DNA of 38,368 nucleotides from Dehalococcoidia bacterium (lineage in GTDB: Bacteria > Chloroflexota > Dehalococcoidia > Lucifugimonadales > UBA3495). This document shows positions 28,187 to 36,737 of this stretch, piece by piece; positions within the stretch are counted from its first letter, which is position 1; each line of letters begins with the position of its first letter. Under the pieces are notes generated by a model, which saw only the letters and a program-made list of their open reading frames with translations, was not told the origin of the DNA and did not search any database. The stretch spans positions 1-38,368 of the forward strand of contig JAJEDS010000171.1 of assembly GCA_022821365.1 (NCBI GenBank), written 5' to 3'. The position numbers were made by a program, and so were the translations under genes.

Positions 28187-29170
28187 CTACACCACCGCCG
28201 GCTCAACCTTGTGGCACGCCGTCAGGTGCTCCGACAGAATCTCTCGCCAGTCGGGTTCAACTTCGCGGCACATGCTGGTTTCCAGGTAGATGGGGCAGCG
28301 GGTGTGGAAGCGGCAGCCGCTGGGCGGGTTGATGGGGCTGGCCACCTCGCCGCCGATGGTGGTGCCCATGGGAATGTCCGGGTCTGGCTTGGGCACCGAC
28401 GCCAGCAGGGCGTTGCTGTAGGGGTGCAGGGTGTTCCCGTAGAACTCATCCCGGGTGGCCAGTTCCACCATCTTGCCCACGTACATTACGCCCACCCGGT
28501 GGCTCATGTGCTCCACGATGGCCAGGTCGTGGGAGATGAGCAGGTAGCTCAGGCCCAGGTCTCGCTGCAGGTCCACCAGCAGGTTGAGAATCTGCGCCCG
28601 GATGGAAACGTCGAGGCCGGAGACCGGTTCGTCCAGCACTATAAGCTGGGGCCGCAGGGCCAGGGCGCGGGCGATGGCAATGCGCTGTCGCTGGCCCCCG
28701 CTGAACTGGTGGGGAAAGAAGGAGGCGGTTACCGGGTTCAGCCCCACGTTCTCCAGCAGTTCTCCCACCCGCATTCGCAGGGTACGTCCCCGCAGTCCCT
28801 GGTGGACGCGCAGGGGTTCGCCGATAATGTCCAGCACCTGCATTCTGGGGTTGAGGGAGCTGTATGGGTCCTGGAACACCGCCTGCACCATGCGCTTGTA
28901 TTCTCGCAATCCTCCGCCCCGGAAACCGCTGACGTCCTGGCCCTGGAAAGATATGGACCCCCGGGTTGGCCGTTCCAGCAGCAGGATCATCTTGGCCACG
29001 GTGGTCTTGCCGCAGCCGCTCTCGCCCACCAGCGCGAAAGTCTCCCCCGCTTCCACGTGGAAGCTGACGCCGTCCACCGCCCGGATGGCGTCTCCCCCGC
29101 TGGTCAGCCAGTTGCCGCCGCCGCGGAAGTGCTTCGCCAGCCCCTCTACTTCCAGCAAACGGTTGGCCAT
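28187..29170 (-). CDS. Oligo/dipeptide ABC transporter ATP-binding protein (OppF/DppF-like)
   Basis: LVGESGCGKTTVAKMIL, FSGGQRQRIAIARALAL, CRFHTRCP C-terminal motif. Confidence 0.94.
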   Translation of the reverse strand: MANRLLEVEGLAKHFRGGGNWLTSGGDAIRAVDGVSFHVEAGETFALVGESGCGKTTVAKMILLLERPTRGSISFQGQDVSGFRGGGLREYKRMVQAVFQDPYSSLNPRMQVLDIIGEPLRVHQGLRGRTLRMRVGELLENVGLNPVTASFFPHQFSGGQRQRIAIARALALRPQLIVLDEPVSGLDVSIRAQILNLLVDLQRDLGLSYLLISHDLAIVEHMSHRVGVMYVGKMVELATRDEFYGNTLHPYSNALLASVPKPDPDIPMGTTIGGEVASPINPPSGCRFHTRCPIYLETSMCREVEPDWREILSEHLTACHKVEPAVV

Positions 29171-29171
29171 G

Positions 29172-30167
29172 CTACCTTCCCTCCTCGGTCAACCAGCAGT
29201 GCACAAAGTCTTGGCCGCCCAGCGAGGTCCGGGGAGGGTACTGTTCCTTGCACTTGTCCATGGCCTCCGGGCAGCGGGGCCAGAAGGGACAACCCTGGGG
29301 AATGCTGCGCAGGTCTGGCGGCTGCCCGTCAATCTGGTACAGCTTGTCCCGCCGAGCCCCCATCAGGGGCACCGAGTCCAGCAGGGCCCTGGTATAGGGG
29401 TGCTGGGGTTCCTTATATATCTGCCGCACCCGCCCGCTCTCCACGATACGGCCGGCATACATCACGTTCACCCGGTCGCACATCTGGGCGACAATGCCCA
29501 GGTCGTGGGTTACCCAGATGACGCTGGTGCCGCTGTCCTGCTGCAACTCCCGGATCAGCCGCAGGAACTGGGCCTGGATCGTAACGTCCAGGGAGGTCGT
29601 TGGCTCGTCGGCGATCAGCAACTCCGGCTGGGTGGTCAGGCCCATGGCGGCCACCACCCGCTGGCGCATGCCGCCGCTGAACTGGTGGGGATACTGGACT
29701 AGGCGCTGCTCCGGCCGCGGAATGCGCACCGCTCTAAGGGCATCCAGCACTCGGTTCATGGCCTGCTGGCCCCGCTCCTTCAGATGCAGGCGCACCGGCT
29801 CGGCAACCTGTTCGCCGATGGAATAGACGGGGTTCAGGGAGGTCTGCGGGTCCTGCATGATGATGGCCATGCGATGTCCCCGGTAGGCCCTCATCTCGTG
29901 TTCGGTAATGTCCAGGAGGTTCTCGTCCTTGAACCAGATTTCCCCCTCTACTATGCGGGCCCCGGGCTGGGGCACCAGGCGCATCAGGGAAAGGCAGGTC
30001 ATGGTCTTGCCGCTGCCCGACTCACCCACCAGGCCCACGGCCTCCCCCTGGGCGACGGTAAAGCTGACCCCGTCCACCGCCTTCAGCACGGCGTTGCGCT
30101 GGAAGAAGTAGGTCTTCAGCCCCTCTACCCTAAGCAGGATGTCGTCTTCTATGTTCTGGTTAACCAT
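29172..30167 (-). CDS. Oligo/dipeptide ABC transporter ATP-binding protein (OppD/DppD-like)
   Basis: LVGESGSGKTMTCLSLM, FSGGMRQRVVAAMGL, ADEPTTSLDVTIQAQ, CPFWPRCPEA. Confidence 0.94.
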   Translation of the reverse strand: MVNQNIEDDILLRVEGLKTYFFQRNAVLKAVDGVSFTVAQGEAVGLVGESGSGKTMTCLSLMRLVPQPGARIVEGEIWFKDENLLDITEHEMRAYRGHRMAIIMQDPQTSLNPVYSIGEQVAEPVRLHLKERGQQAMNRVLDALRAVRIPRPEQRLVQYPHQFSGGMRQRVVAAMGLTTQPELLIADEPTTSLDVTIQAQFLRLIRELQQDSGTSVIWVTHDLGIVAQMCDRVNVMYAGRIVESGRVRQIYKEPQHPYTRALLDSVPLMGARRDKLYQIDGQPPDLRSIPQGCPFWPRCPEAMDKCKEQYPPRTSLGGQDFVHCWLTEEGR

Positions 30168-30191
30168 CAGCGGATAAACCTTGCTATTCTC

Positions 30192-31091
30192 CTACAGTTG
30201 CCGTCGCCTGGGGTCCAGCGTATCCCGCAGCCAGTCGCCGAACAGGTTCAGGGACAGCACCGCCGCCAGGATGCACAGGCCGGGGAACAGGGTAATCCAG
30301 TAGGCCGATGTCAAAAACTCCCGCCCGTCGGCAACCATCAGCCCCCACGCCGGCTGGGGCGGTGGCACGCCCACGCCCAGGAAGCTGAGGGACGATTCCA
30401 GCAGAATCAGGTGCCCCACTTCCAGGGTAGCCAGCACGATAATGGTGTTGAAGACGTTGGGCAGAATGTGGCGCAGCAGGATCATCCAGGCGGGAGTGCC
30501 GATGACCTTGGCGATGGCCACGAAGTCCCGCTCCCGAACGCTCAGGGTTTCCCCGCGGACAATGCGGGCAAACCGGGCCGCCAGGAAGGGGGATAAGATC
30601 AGAATGACGCTCTCGAAACTGCGCCCCACCGCAAACACAAACACCAGGGCCACCAGGATGGTGGGCATGGCGAGAATAACCTCGATGCCCCGCTGCATCA
30701 CGGCATCCACCTTACCGCCGGCGTACCCGGAAATCAGCCCCAGGGCCACGCCCACGCCGCCGCCCAGGCCGATAACGAACAGGGACAGGGAGAGGGAGAC
30801 CCGGGCGCCTCGAATCAACCGGCTCAATATATCCCGGCCCAGCTTGTCGGTGCCCAGCAGGTTGTTGGCGGTCCCCTCTTCGTGCCACACCGGCGGGGCG
30901 AAGGAGTTGGCCATATCCACGGCCACCGGGCTGTGGGGCGCAATCCACTGCCCGAAGAGGGCGAAAATCATCAGCACCAGCAGCACCGCCGTGGGAATCT
31001 TGGGAACCCGCCGCGCAACGCTGAGGCTTGACCGCACTCTCACCAGCCAGGCGGAAGCCGGTACCGCTGTTTGTATCGTCGTGTTGGCCAT
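30192..31091 (-). CDS. ABC transporter permease (OppC/DppC-like)
   Basis: 299 aa; NLLGTDKLGRDILSRLIRGARVSLSL, RHILPNVFNTIIVLATLEVGHLILLESSLSFLG. Confidence 0.94.
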   Translation of the reverse strand: MANTTIQTAVPASAWLVRVRSSLSVARRVPKIPTAVLLVLMIFALFGQWIAPHSPVAVDMANSFAPPVWHEEGTANNLLGTDKLGRDILSRLIRGARVSLSLSLFVIGLGGGVGVALGLISGYAGGKVDAVMQRGIEVILAMPTILVALVFVFAVGRSFESVILILSPFLAARFARIVRGETLSVRERDFVAIAKVIGTPAWMILLRHILPNVFNTIIVLATLEVGHLILLESSLSFLGVGVPPPQPAWGLMVADGREFLTSAYWITLFPGLCILAAVLSLNLFGDWLRDTLDPRRRQL

Positions 31092-31101
31092 AAGCTGCCT
31101 G

Positions 31102-32022
31102 CTACGGAGTGTACTTTATGCGGGGGTCAATTACCGCATAAAGTATGTCAACGAATAGATTGATAAGGATGAAGAAGCTGCCGAAAACTATCACCACGCC
31201 CTGGATTACCGGGAAGTCCCGCCGCACCACGCTCTGCACCGCCGAGGTGCCGATGCCGGGCCAGGCAAACACCTGCTCCACCACCACCGACCCGTTCATA
31301 AAGGCGCCCAGCACCAGGCTGCTGTAGGTGAGGACCGGCAGCAGGGCGTTTCTCAAGGCGTGCTTCCCGATGACTACCGCTTCCGGCAGGCCCTTGGCCC
31401 GGGCCATGACCACGTAGTCGCTGTCCAGCACGTCCATCATGCTGGACCGCACCAGGCGCACCATGCCGGCCATCACGCCCCAGCCCAGCGTAAAGCCCGG
31501 CAGTATGTACGAAGTCCAGCCCCCCTTGCCGGCAGGCGGCAGCATCTCCCAGACCACGGCAAAGAGAATTATCAGCATTATCCCCGACCAGAAGGGCGGC
31601 ATGGACTGGCCCAGGAAGGCCAGCACCTTGGCTATCCAGTCGATGGCGGAATCGCGGTACACCGCCCCCAGCACCCCCAGGGGCAAGGAAAACACCAGGG
31701 CAAATATCAGGGCAACCAGCCCCAACGTAAAGGTGGCCGGCATCCGTTCCACCAGTATCTGGGTTACGGGAATACCGTTGCTGACCGAATCCCCCAGGTC
31801 CAGCCTTACCAGCTGCCCCAGGAACTTCAGGTACTGCTCGTGGACAGGCCGGTCCAGGCCCAGCTTGGCGGCCATGATTTCGCGGGCATCCACCCCCGAG
31901 TTTCGGGCGGTGAAAACCTCTGCCGGGTCGCCGATGGAGCGGGAGAGAATGAACACCAGGGTTGCAATGAACCACAAGCCCAGCAGGGCCTGAAAAATGC
32001 GAAACCCGATGTACTTGAGCAT
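31102..32022 (-). CDS. ABC transporter permease (OppB/DppB-like)
   Basis: 306 aa; LGLDRPVHEQYLKFLGQLVRLDLGDS, DYVVMARAKGLPEAVVIGKHALRNALLP, EQVFAWPGIGTSAVQSVVRRDFP. Confidence 0.94.
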   Translation of the reverse strand: MLKYIGFRIFQALLGLWFIATLVFILSRSIGDPAEVFTARNSGVDAREIMAAKLGLDRPVHEQYLKFLGQLVRLDLGDSVSNGIPVTQILVERMPATFTLGLVALIFALVFSLPLGVLGAVYRDSAIDWIAKVLAFLGQSMPPFWSGIMLIILFAVVWEMLPPAGKGGWTSYILPGFTLGWGVMAGMVRLVRSSMMDVLDSDYVVMARAKGLPEAVVIGKHALRNALLPVLTYSSLVLGAFMNGSVVVEQVFAWPGIGTSAVQSVVRRDFPVIQGVVIVFGSFFILINLFVDILYAVIDPRIKYTP

Positions 32023-32115
32023 GGGTTAGTCCTTAAGCTGGTGGGCCTGCCGGAAAATCACCTTCGCCGGCAGACCCACGCTGCGATTCCAGTCTGCGTC
32101 AGTGGACGGGGCCGA

Positions 32116-33936
32116 TTACGGCCTTATCGTCCAGTGGTTATGGGGGTAGGGCTTTCCCGTAATGGGAGTCCAGGAACCGACCTTTTCACTGGCCCCGAAC
32201 ACTGCCCCGGCTTCCAGCAGGGGACCGGCCCAGAAGTCCCGGTTAAGCAAGCGGTGGAAGTCGGCCATGGCTTCGTGCTGGTCCTGCAAGTCAAAGGAGG
32301 AACCGGCCTTGTCCAGCAACGGGTCAAGAATGTCCGGCATTCGCATCATTTGCCGCCGACCCTCGGAATGGTAGTAGATATGCGAACCCCGGTAGGAGTG
32401 CAGCCGGGTGTCGCTGCCGCGGACGGCTATCTGGTAGGGAGGCTGCTCGTTGACGATTGTTTCGATCTCGTCGGGCGTCTTGATGGCGTTGTCGAAGGTT
32501 TCCCGCAGCACCGGGCCGTCCACCACCGATACGAAGGTGTTCAGGCCAATGGCCTCCAGGTACCCCGCCACGGCTTCCGACAGGCCGGGCTGGTCGACAA
32601 AGTCCGCGTCGCCGGAGAAGGTCAGGATTTCGATTTCGGCGCCCTCAAATCCGGCTTCCTGGACCAGCTGCATGGCCCGGTTCGGGTCGTAGGGGTGCGG
32701 GTCCACGTCGCCGGGGTAGCCGATGTTGCCCTCCACCACCCAGTAGCAGCAGGCGGGAGTCGTCTGGCCTGCGTACAGGCCCGTGCCGATGGCCTCGCGG
32801 TCAATGGCGATGGAAATGGCTTCCCGTATCCGCTTGTCGTTGAAGGGGTGGCCCGGCACCCAGGCGTAGTTGTACCAGATCCAGGAGATATTGGCGGCCG
32901 GCGACTGCAGCACCTGGAGGTCTGCGTTCTCCAGTTCCTCAACGCTGCGAACCGAGGCGGTAATCAGGTCGGCGTTGCCGCTCTTCAGCATGGCCATGCG
33001 GGTATTAAGCTCGGCCACGTCCCAGATCTGCAGGATCTTGTAGCCCGGGTTCTTTTCGTAGTGTTCCTCGAAGGCCTCCATCTGGATGTACTGGCCGGGG
33101 ACCCGGTCAGCCCACTTGTAGGGACCGGAGCCCACGGGAGCCTCGCGGAAGTTGTCTATCCCCCCTACGCTCTCAAAGTGGTCCTTCGGGAAGACCACGG
33201 AACGCGGCGGAGACGCCGACGCAAAGAACAGCGGCAGCGTGGACTGGGGTTCCTTGGTGGAAACGCTTACCGTGTTGCCCGCCACCGTGAAACCCGAACT
33301 CAGCAGCGGCCCCACTTCCAGGGCGAACCCGCCCAGGGAGTCCTCACCAACGGCCCGTGTCCAGGTCCAGGCAACGTCCTCGGCCGTAATATCGTCGCCA
33401 TTGTGGAACTTCATCCCGTCGCGGATGGTAAAGGTCCAGGTCAGCTGGTCCGGCGACACCTCCCACCCGGTGGCAAAGCCGGGCGTCAGGGTGCCGTCGG
33501 GGTTCTGGCCGATGGCGTAATCGAACACCTCGTCGTAGTACACCTTGGTGGCGCTGTCCTGGGAGATATTGGTGTCTACTCCCTGGAATCCCAGGTAGGA
33601 ACTTACCGAGATGATGGAACCGGCGGGGTCCACCCTGCCGGGAAGTCTTCCCGACTCAGGAATCGAGACAGGGGTAGGGGTGGCCACCACTATTCTCTCG
33701 ACCTCTTTTTCTACTTCGCGAATGGTCTCAACCTCTACTGCAACTTCCTTCTCCACTTCGCGAATGAGCTCAACTTCTATCGGGACTTCCTTCTCCACTT
33801 CCACTTCGCGGACAGTCTCCACTTCCACCACCCGCTCCACCTCCACTACCTCCGGCTGGGCGGTGCCGCAGGCCACCAAAAGCATCAGGCAGAAGAGACT
33901 TCCCATTACAAGTAACGACGTTTTCATATTACTCAC
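32116..33936 (-). CDS. ABC transporter substrate-binding lipoprotein (SBP family 5)
   Basis: LLVACGTAQPE lipobox, Val/Glu-repeat linker, then TIRDGMKFHNGDDITAEDVAWTWTRA and GGIDNFREAPVGSGPYKW. Confidence 0.94.
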   Translation of the reverse strand: MSNMKTSLLVMGSLFCLMLLVACGTAQPEVVEVERVVEVETVREVEVEKEVPIEVELIREVEKEVAVEVETIREVEKEVERIVVATPTPVSIPESGRLPGRVDPAGSIISVSSYLGFQGVDTNISQDSATKVYYDEVFDYAIGQNPDGTLTPGFATGWEVSPDQLTWTFTIRDGMKFHNGDDITAEDVAWTWTRAVGEDSLGGFALEVGPLLSSGFTVAGNTVSVSTKEPQSTLPLFFASASPPRSVVFPKDHFESVGGIDNFREAPVGSGPYKWADRVPGQYIQMEAFEEHYEKNPGYKILQIWDVAELNTRMAMLKSGNADLITASVRSVEELENADLQVLQSPAANISWIWYNYAWVPGHPFNDKRIREAISIAIDREAIGTGLYAGQTTPACCYWVVEGNIGYPGDVDPHPYDPNRAMQLVQEAGFEGAEIEILTFSGDADFVDQPGLSEAVAGYLEAIGLNTFVSVVDGPVLRETFDNAIKTPDEIETIVNEQPPYQIAVRGSDTRLHSYRGSHIYYHSEGRRQMMRMPDILDPLLDKAGSSFDLQDQHEAMADFHRLLNRDFWAGPLLEAGAVFGASEKVGSWTPITGKPYPHNHWTIRP

Positions 33937-34099
33937 CCTTCCATGTTGATTAACGTGAAACGATCGACGATTGTGGTTCCCTGATCGGGAAATACAAGCC
34001 GTATTACGAAGAACTATTGCAATTACAACAAAGGTCCGCCCGCATCACCCTGGTCTGCCAGTCCCTTTCCCGAAAATATACTGCGGCCGCTTGCCGCAA

Positions 34100-34138
34100 A
34101 TTTGGCGGGATTATACTCACGCCAAATGGTGGTGTCAA
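34100..34138 (-). promoter_or_regulatory. Consensus sigma70 promoter with embedded symmetric operator, upstream of the ABC operon
   Basis: On minus: TTGACA (34133-34138) - N17 - TATAAT (34110-34115). ATTTGGCG (34100-34107) and CGCCAAAT (34120-34127) are inverted half-sites 20 nt apart flanking the -10. Confidence 0.75.
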
Positions 34139-34533
34139 TTTGTTCCAGGATCTGTCAACGCAATCTCATTCTGAGACATTCCGTAACCACAGGGCCGCAC
34201 TGTGTGCCGTCTTTGCGGGACATCTCCGTGAAACCCTGCTTTCTCTGCGCCTCTGGGTTGAAAATCACCCTGTAAAGAAGAGCCGGAACGGAACCTGGCA
34301 ATCAGCATACAATTGCCCTGAATTTGCTTTAAGCGTTCACGGAGAAATAGGCCGGCTGTGGGACCCATCCTGTACGTCTGAGCGGCAACTCCCGAGTCCA
34401 ATCGGTTGACACGAGCCGAAATGCCGGGTGGAATAAGGGGTGTGAGACGGGAGGGCGAACCGTGCCCTCTTGATATTCTCGCTGGGAGAGGGCAGTTAAA
34501 GGGAATCTATTAAGTAGTTGAGAGGGGGATAAT

Positions 34534-34866
34534 ATGGCATTCTACCGGTTTTATTCGGACGATGACGGCGAGAGCCACGTTGAGGACGTTAACCTGGAGG
34601 AACACCCGGATTTGGCCGCAATGGTCAACGTATCCGAGGTGAGTGTACGGGAGTTTGACGGGTCGCGCCACATGGACTTTCATCCCCTGCCCGAGCGACG
34701 GCTGATCATTCACCTGTCCGGCGAGGTGCAGATTGGCGCCAGCGACGGTTCCCAGCGGGTGCTGCGGGCCGGGGACATCCGGCTCATGGAGGACGTGAGC
34801 GGCAAAGGTCACAAACATGATGACCTCTCTCCGTCCTCGGCCGTTTACGTGGTGTTGACAGACTAG
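34534..34866 (+). CDS. Small cupin-like protein
   Basis: 110 aa; MDFHPLPERRLIIHLSGEVQIGASDGSQRVLRAGDIRLMEDVSGKGHKHDD, jelly-roll/cupin-like pattern. Confidence 0.7.
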   Translation: MAFYRFYSDDDGESHVEDVNLEEHPDLAAMVNVSEVSVREFDGSRHMDFHPLPERRLIIHLSGEVQIGASDGSQRVLRAGDIRLMEDVSGKGHKHDDLSPSSAVYVVLTD

Positions 34867-34930
34867 GAGACTATCTCAAAAGTCCCTTCCCCCTTGCGGG
34901 GGGAAAGTTAGGATGGGGGTGGTGGTCGCT

Positions 34931-34966
34931 GGGCGTAGGGGCGATTCGCGAATCGCACCTACGCCC
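34931..34966. repeat. Near-perfect 36-bp palindrome of the GTAGGGGC hairpin family
   Basis: gggcgtaggggcgattcg/cgaatcgcacctacgccc, 17/18 arm matches. Confidence 0.85.
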
Positions 34967-35047
34967 ACGCATAGAGTTCATGCCAGCGCCATGACGACCA
35001 CTACTTATTCAGAGGTTCACCATAACGTCACATCCGGGAGGAAGGCA

Positions 35048-36631
35048 ATGAAGTACAACTACATAGTCATTGGCGCAGGCTCGGCCGGCGCCATCCTGGC
35101 CACCAGGCTTTCCGAAGACCCCAATGTCTCGGTGCTGCTGCTGGAGGCGGGACAGGACTTCGCGGACATGGACACCCTCCCGGAAGAGGTCAAGTACGGC
35201 TACATGTCCACCAAGAGCGTCTGGGACAGCGAGCACAACTGGCAGTACCGGGCCCGCGCCACCGACCAGGCCGAGATCGAAATTCCCCGGGGCAAGGTAA
35301 CCGGCGGGTCCAGCGCCATCAACGGCCAGATCTTCATTCGGGGCATTCCCGAGGACTATGACAACTGGGCCGAGTGGGGCAACGACGAATGGAATTTCGG
35401 CAAGCTGGTGCCCTACTTCAACATGGTCGAGACGGACACCACCTACCAGGACGACCCGGGGGACTTCCACGGCAACAGCGGCCCCATCATCTGCCACCGG
35501 TTTCCCGAAGACCAGTGGCGCCAGGGGAATAAGGCGTGGTTCCAGGCCTGGCGGGACAATGGGCACCCCTACTGCGAAGACCACAACATGCCGGGCACCA
35601 CCGGCGTGGGGCCCATAACCCTGAACAACCCTGAGGGGATCCGCTGGTCCACGGCCATAGGCTACCTGGGCCTGTCGCGCCATCGCCTGAACCTGACCAT
35701 CCGGCCCGGCGTAACGGTCAAGCGGATTCTGTTCGACACCAGCGGCGAGAAGCCCCGGGCCACGGGCGTGGAAGCGGTATCCGGCGAGGAGACCTTCGCA
35801 GTTGAGGCTGACGAAGTTATCCTCAGCGCCGGGGCCATCGGATCGCCGCAGATACTGATGCTTTCGGGCGTGGGCCCCGCCGACCACCTCAGGGATCATG
35901 GCATAGAGACCGTCATCAACTCGCCGGGAGTGGGCCAGAACCTGGCCGACCATCCCCTGATCAACATCCTGTGGGCCACTAAGCCCGAGGTGGACTTGAC
36001 CCCCTTCCTGCCCAGCGCTCAACTGCTGGCAAGATATACGGCGGCGGGTTCTCCCTTGGAGAACGATATGATCGTCTACCTGAACGCCGCCGCGGGAATG
36101 TCGCGCAACCGGGGCGGAATGCGCGGCGGGGCGGCGGGCATGAGCGCGGTAGTGGGCCTGGGCGCCAGCCTCGGGCTGAACCTGGCCCTGTCCAAGGGCG
36201 AGATAAGACTCAGGTCCGGCGACTACCGGGACTATCCCTACCTTAACTACAATATGCTGGACCACGAGGAGGACGCTCGCCGGTACCGGGACGGCATCCG
36301 CATGATCGTCGACCTGGAAGACCATCCGGCCATGGCCGCCATCATCGAAAAGCGGGTGTACCCCGAGGACTCGGACCTGGAGTCGGACGAGGCCCTTGAC
36401 CTGTGGATGAAGCGCTGGGTTGGCACCGGCCACCACGTTTCCTGCACCGCAAAGATGGGACCGGCCTCCGATCCCATGGCCGTTGTGGACCAGTATGGCA
36501 AGGTGCACGGAGCCGACGGGCTACGCGTGGTGGATGCCTCCATAATGCCCGAATGTGTGCGAGCCAACATCAACGTTACCGTACTGATGATTGGCGAGCG
36601 GATAGCCGACTTCATCAGGCAGGGCAGGTGA
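35048..36631 (+). CDS. GMC family FAD-dependent oxidoreductase (choline dehydrogenase-like)
   Basis: YIVIGAGSAGAILATRLSEDPNVSVLLLEAG, GGSSAINGQIFIRG, GAIGSPQILMLSGVGP, VVDASIMPECVRANINVTVLMIGERIADFI. Confidence 0.95.
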   Translation: MKYNYIVIGAGSAGAILATRLSEDPNVSVLLLEAGQDFADMDTLPEEVKYGYMSTKSVWDSEHNWQYRARATDQAEIEIPRGKVTGGSSAINGQIFIRGIPEDYDNWAEWGNDEWNFGKLVPYFNMVETDTTYQDDPGDFHGNSGPIICHRFPEDQWRQGNKAWFQAWRDNGHPYCEDHNMPGTTGVGPITLNNPEGIRWSTAIGYLGLSRHRLNLTIRPGVTVKRILFDTSGEKPRATGVEAVSGEETFAVEADEVILSAGAIGSPQILMLSGVGPADHLRDHGIETVINSPGVGQNLADHPLINILWATKPEVDLTPFLPSAQLLARYTAAGSPLENDMIVYLNAAAGMSRNRGGMRGGAAGMSAVVGLGASLGLNLALSKGEIRLRSGDYRDYPYLNYNMLDHEEDARRYRDGIRMIVDLEDHPAMAAIIEKRVYPEDSDLESDEALDLWMKRWVGTGHHVSCTAKMGPASDPMAVVDQYGKVHGADGLRVVDASIMPECVRANINVTVLMIGERIADFIRQGR

Positions 36632-36737
36632 GTAGGCGGCTCCTGAAGCTGCTCAGCGGAGTATAATGCCTGTTGTCGCTGACCGATAAGGTCGCACTTA
36701 TTGAAACGGCCACTCGAGCCCGGCCCAGACCGGGCTC

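Noticed and set aside
31360-33915. 851-aa plus-strand ORF antisense to the ABC permease and binding-protein genes
   Set aside because: Lies opposite well-supported opp-like genes across their boundary; His/Gln/Gly-rich, no recognisable domain. Typical antisense artefact of high-GC codon bias.
34101-34110. TTTGGCGGGA resembling an E2F site
   Set aside because: Eukaryotic motif; irrelevant in this bacterial context. Its symmetry is instead reported as a bacterial operator.
34405-34435. TTGACA upstream of the cupin-like gene
   Set aside because: No convincing -10 at 16-18 nt (TGGAAT/GGAATA); not strong enough to call.
35009-36508. 499-aa minus-strand ORF
   Set aside because: Antisense shadow of the clearly supported GMC oxidoreductase.
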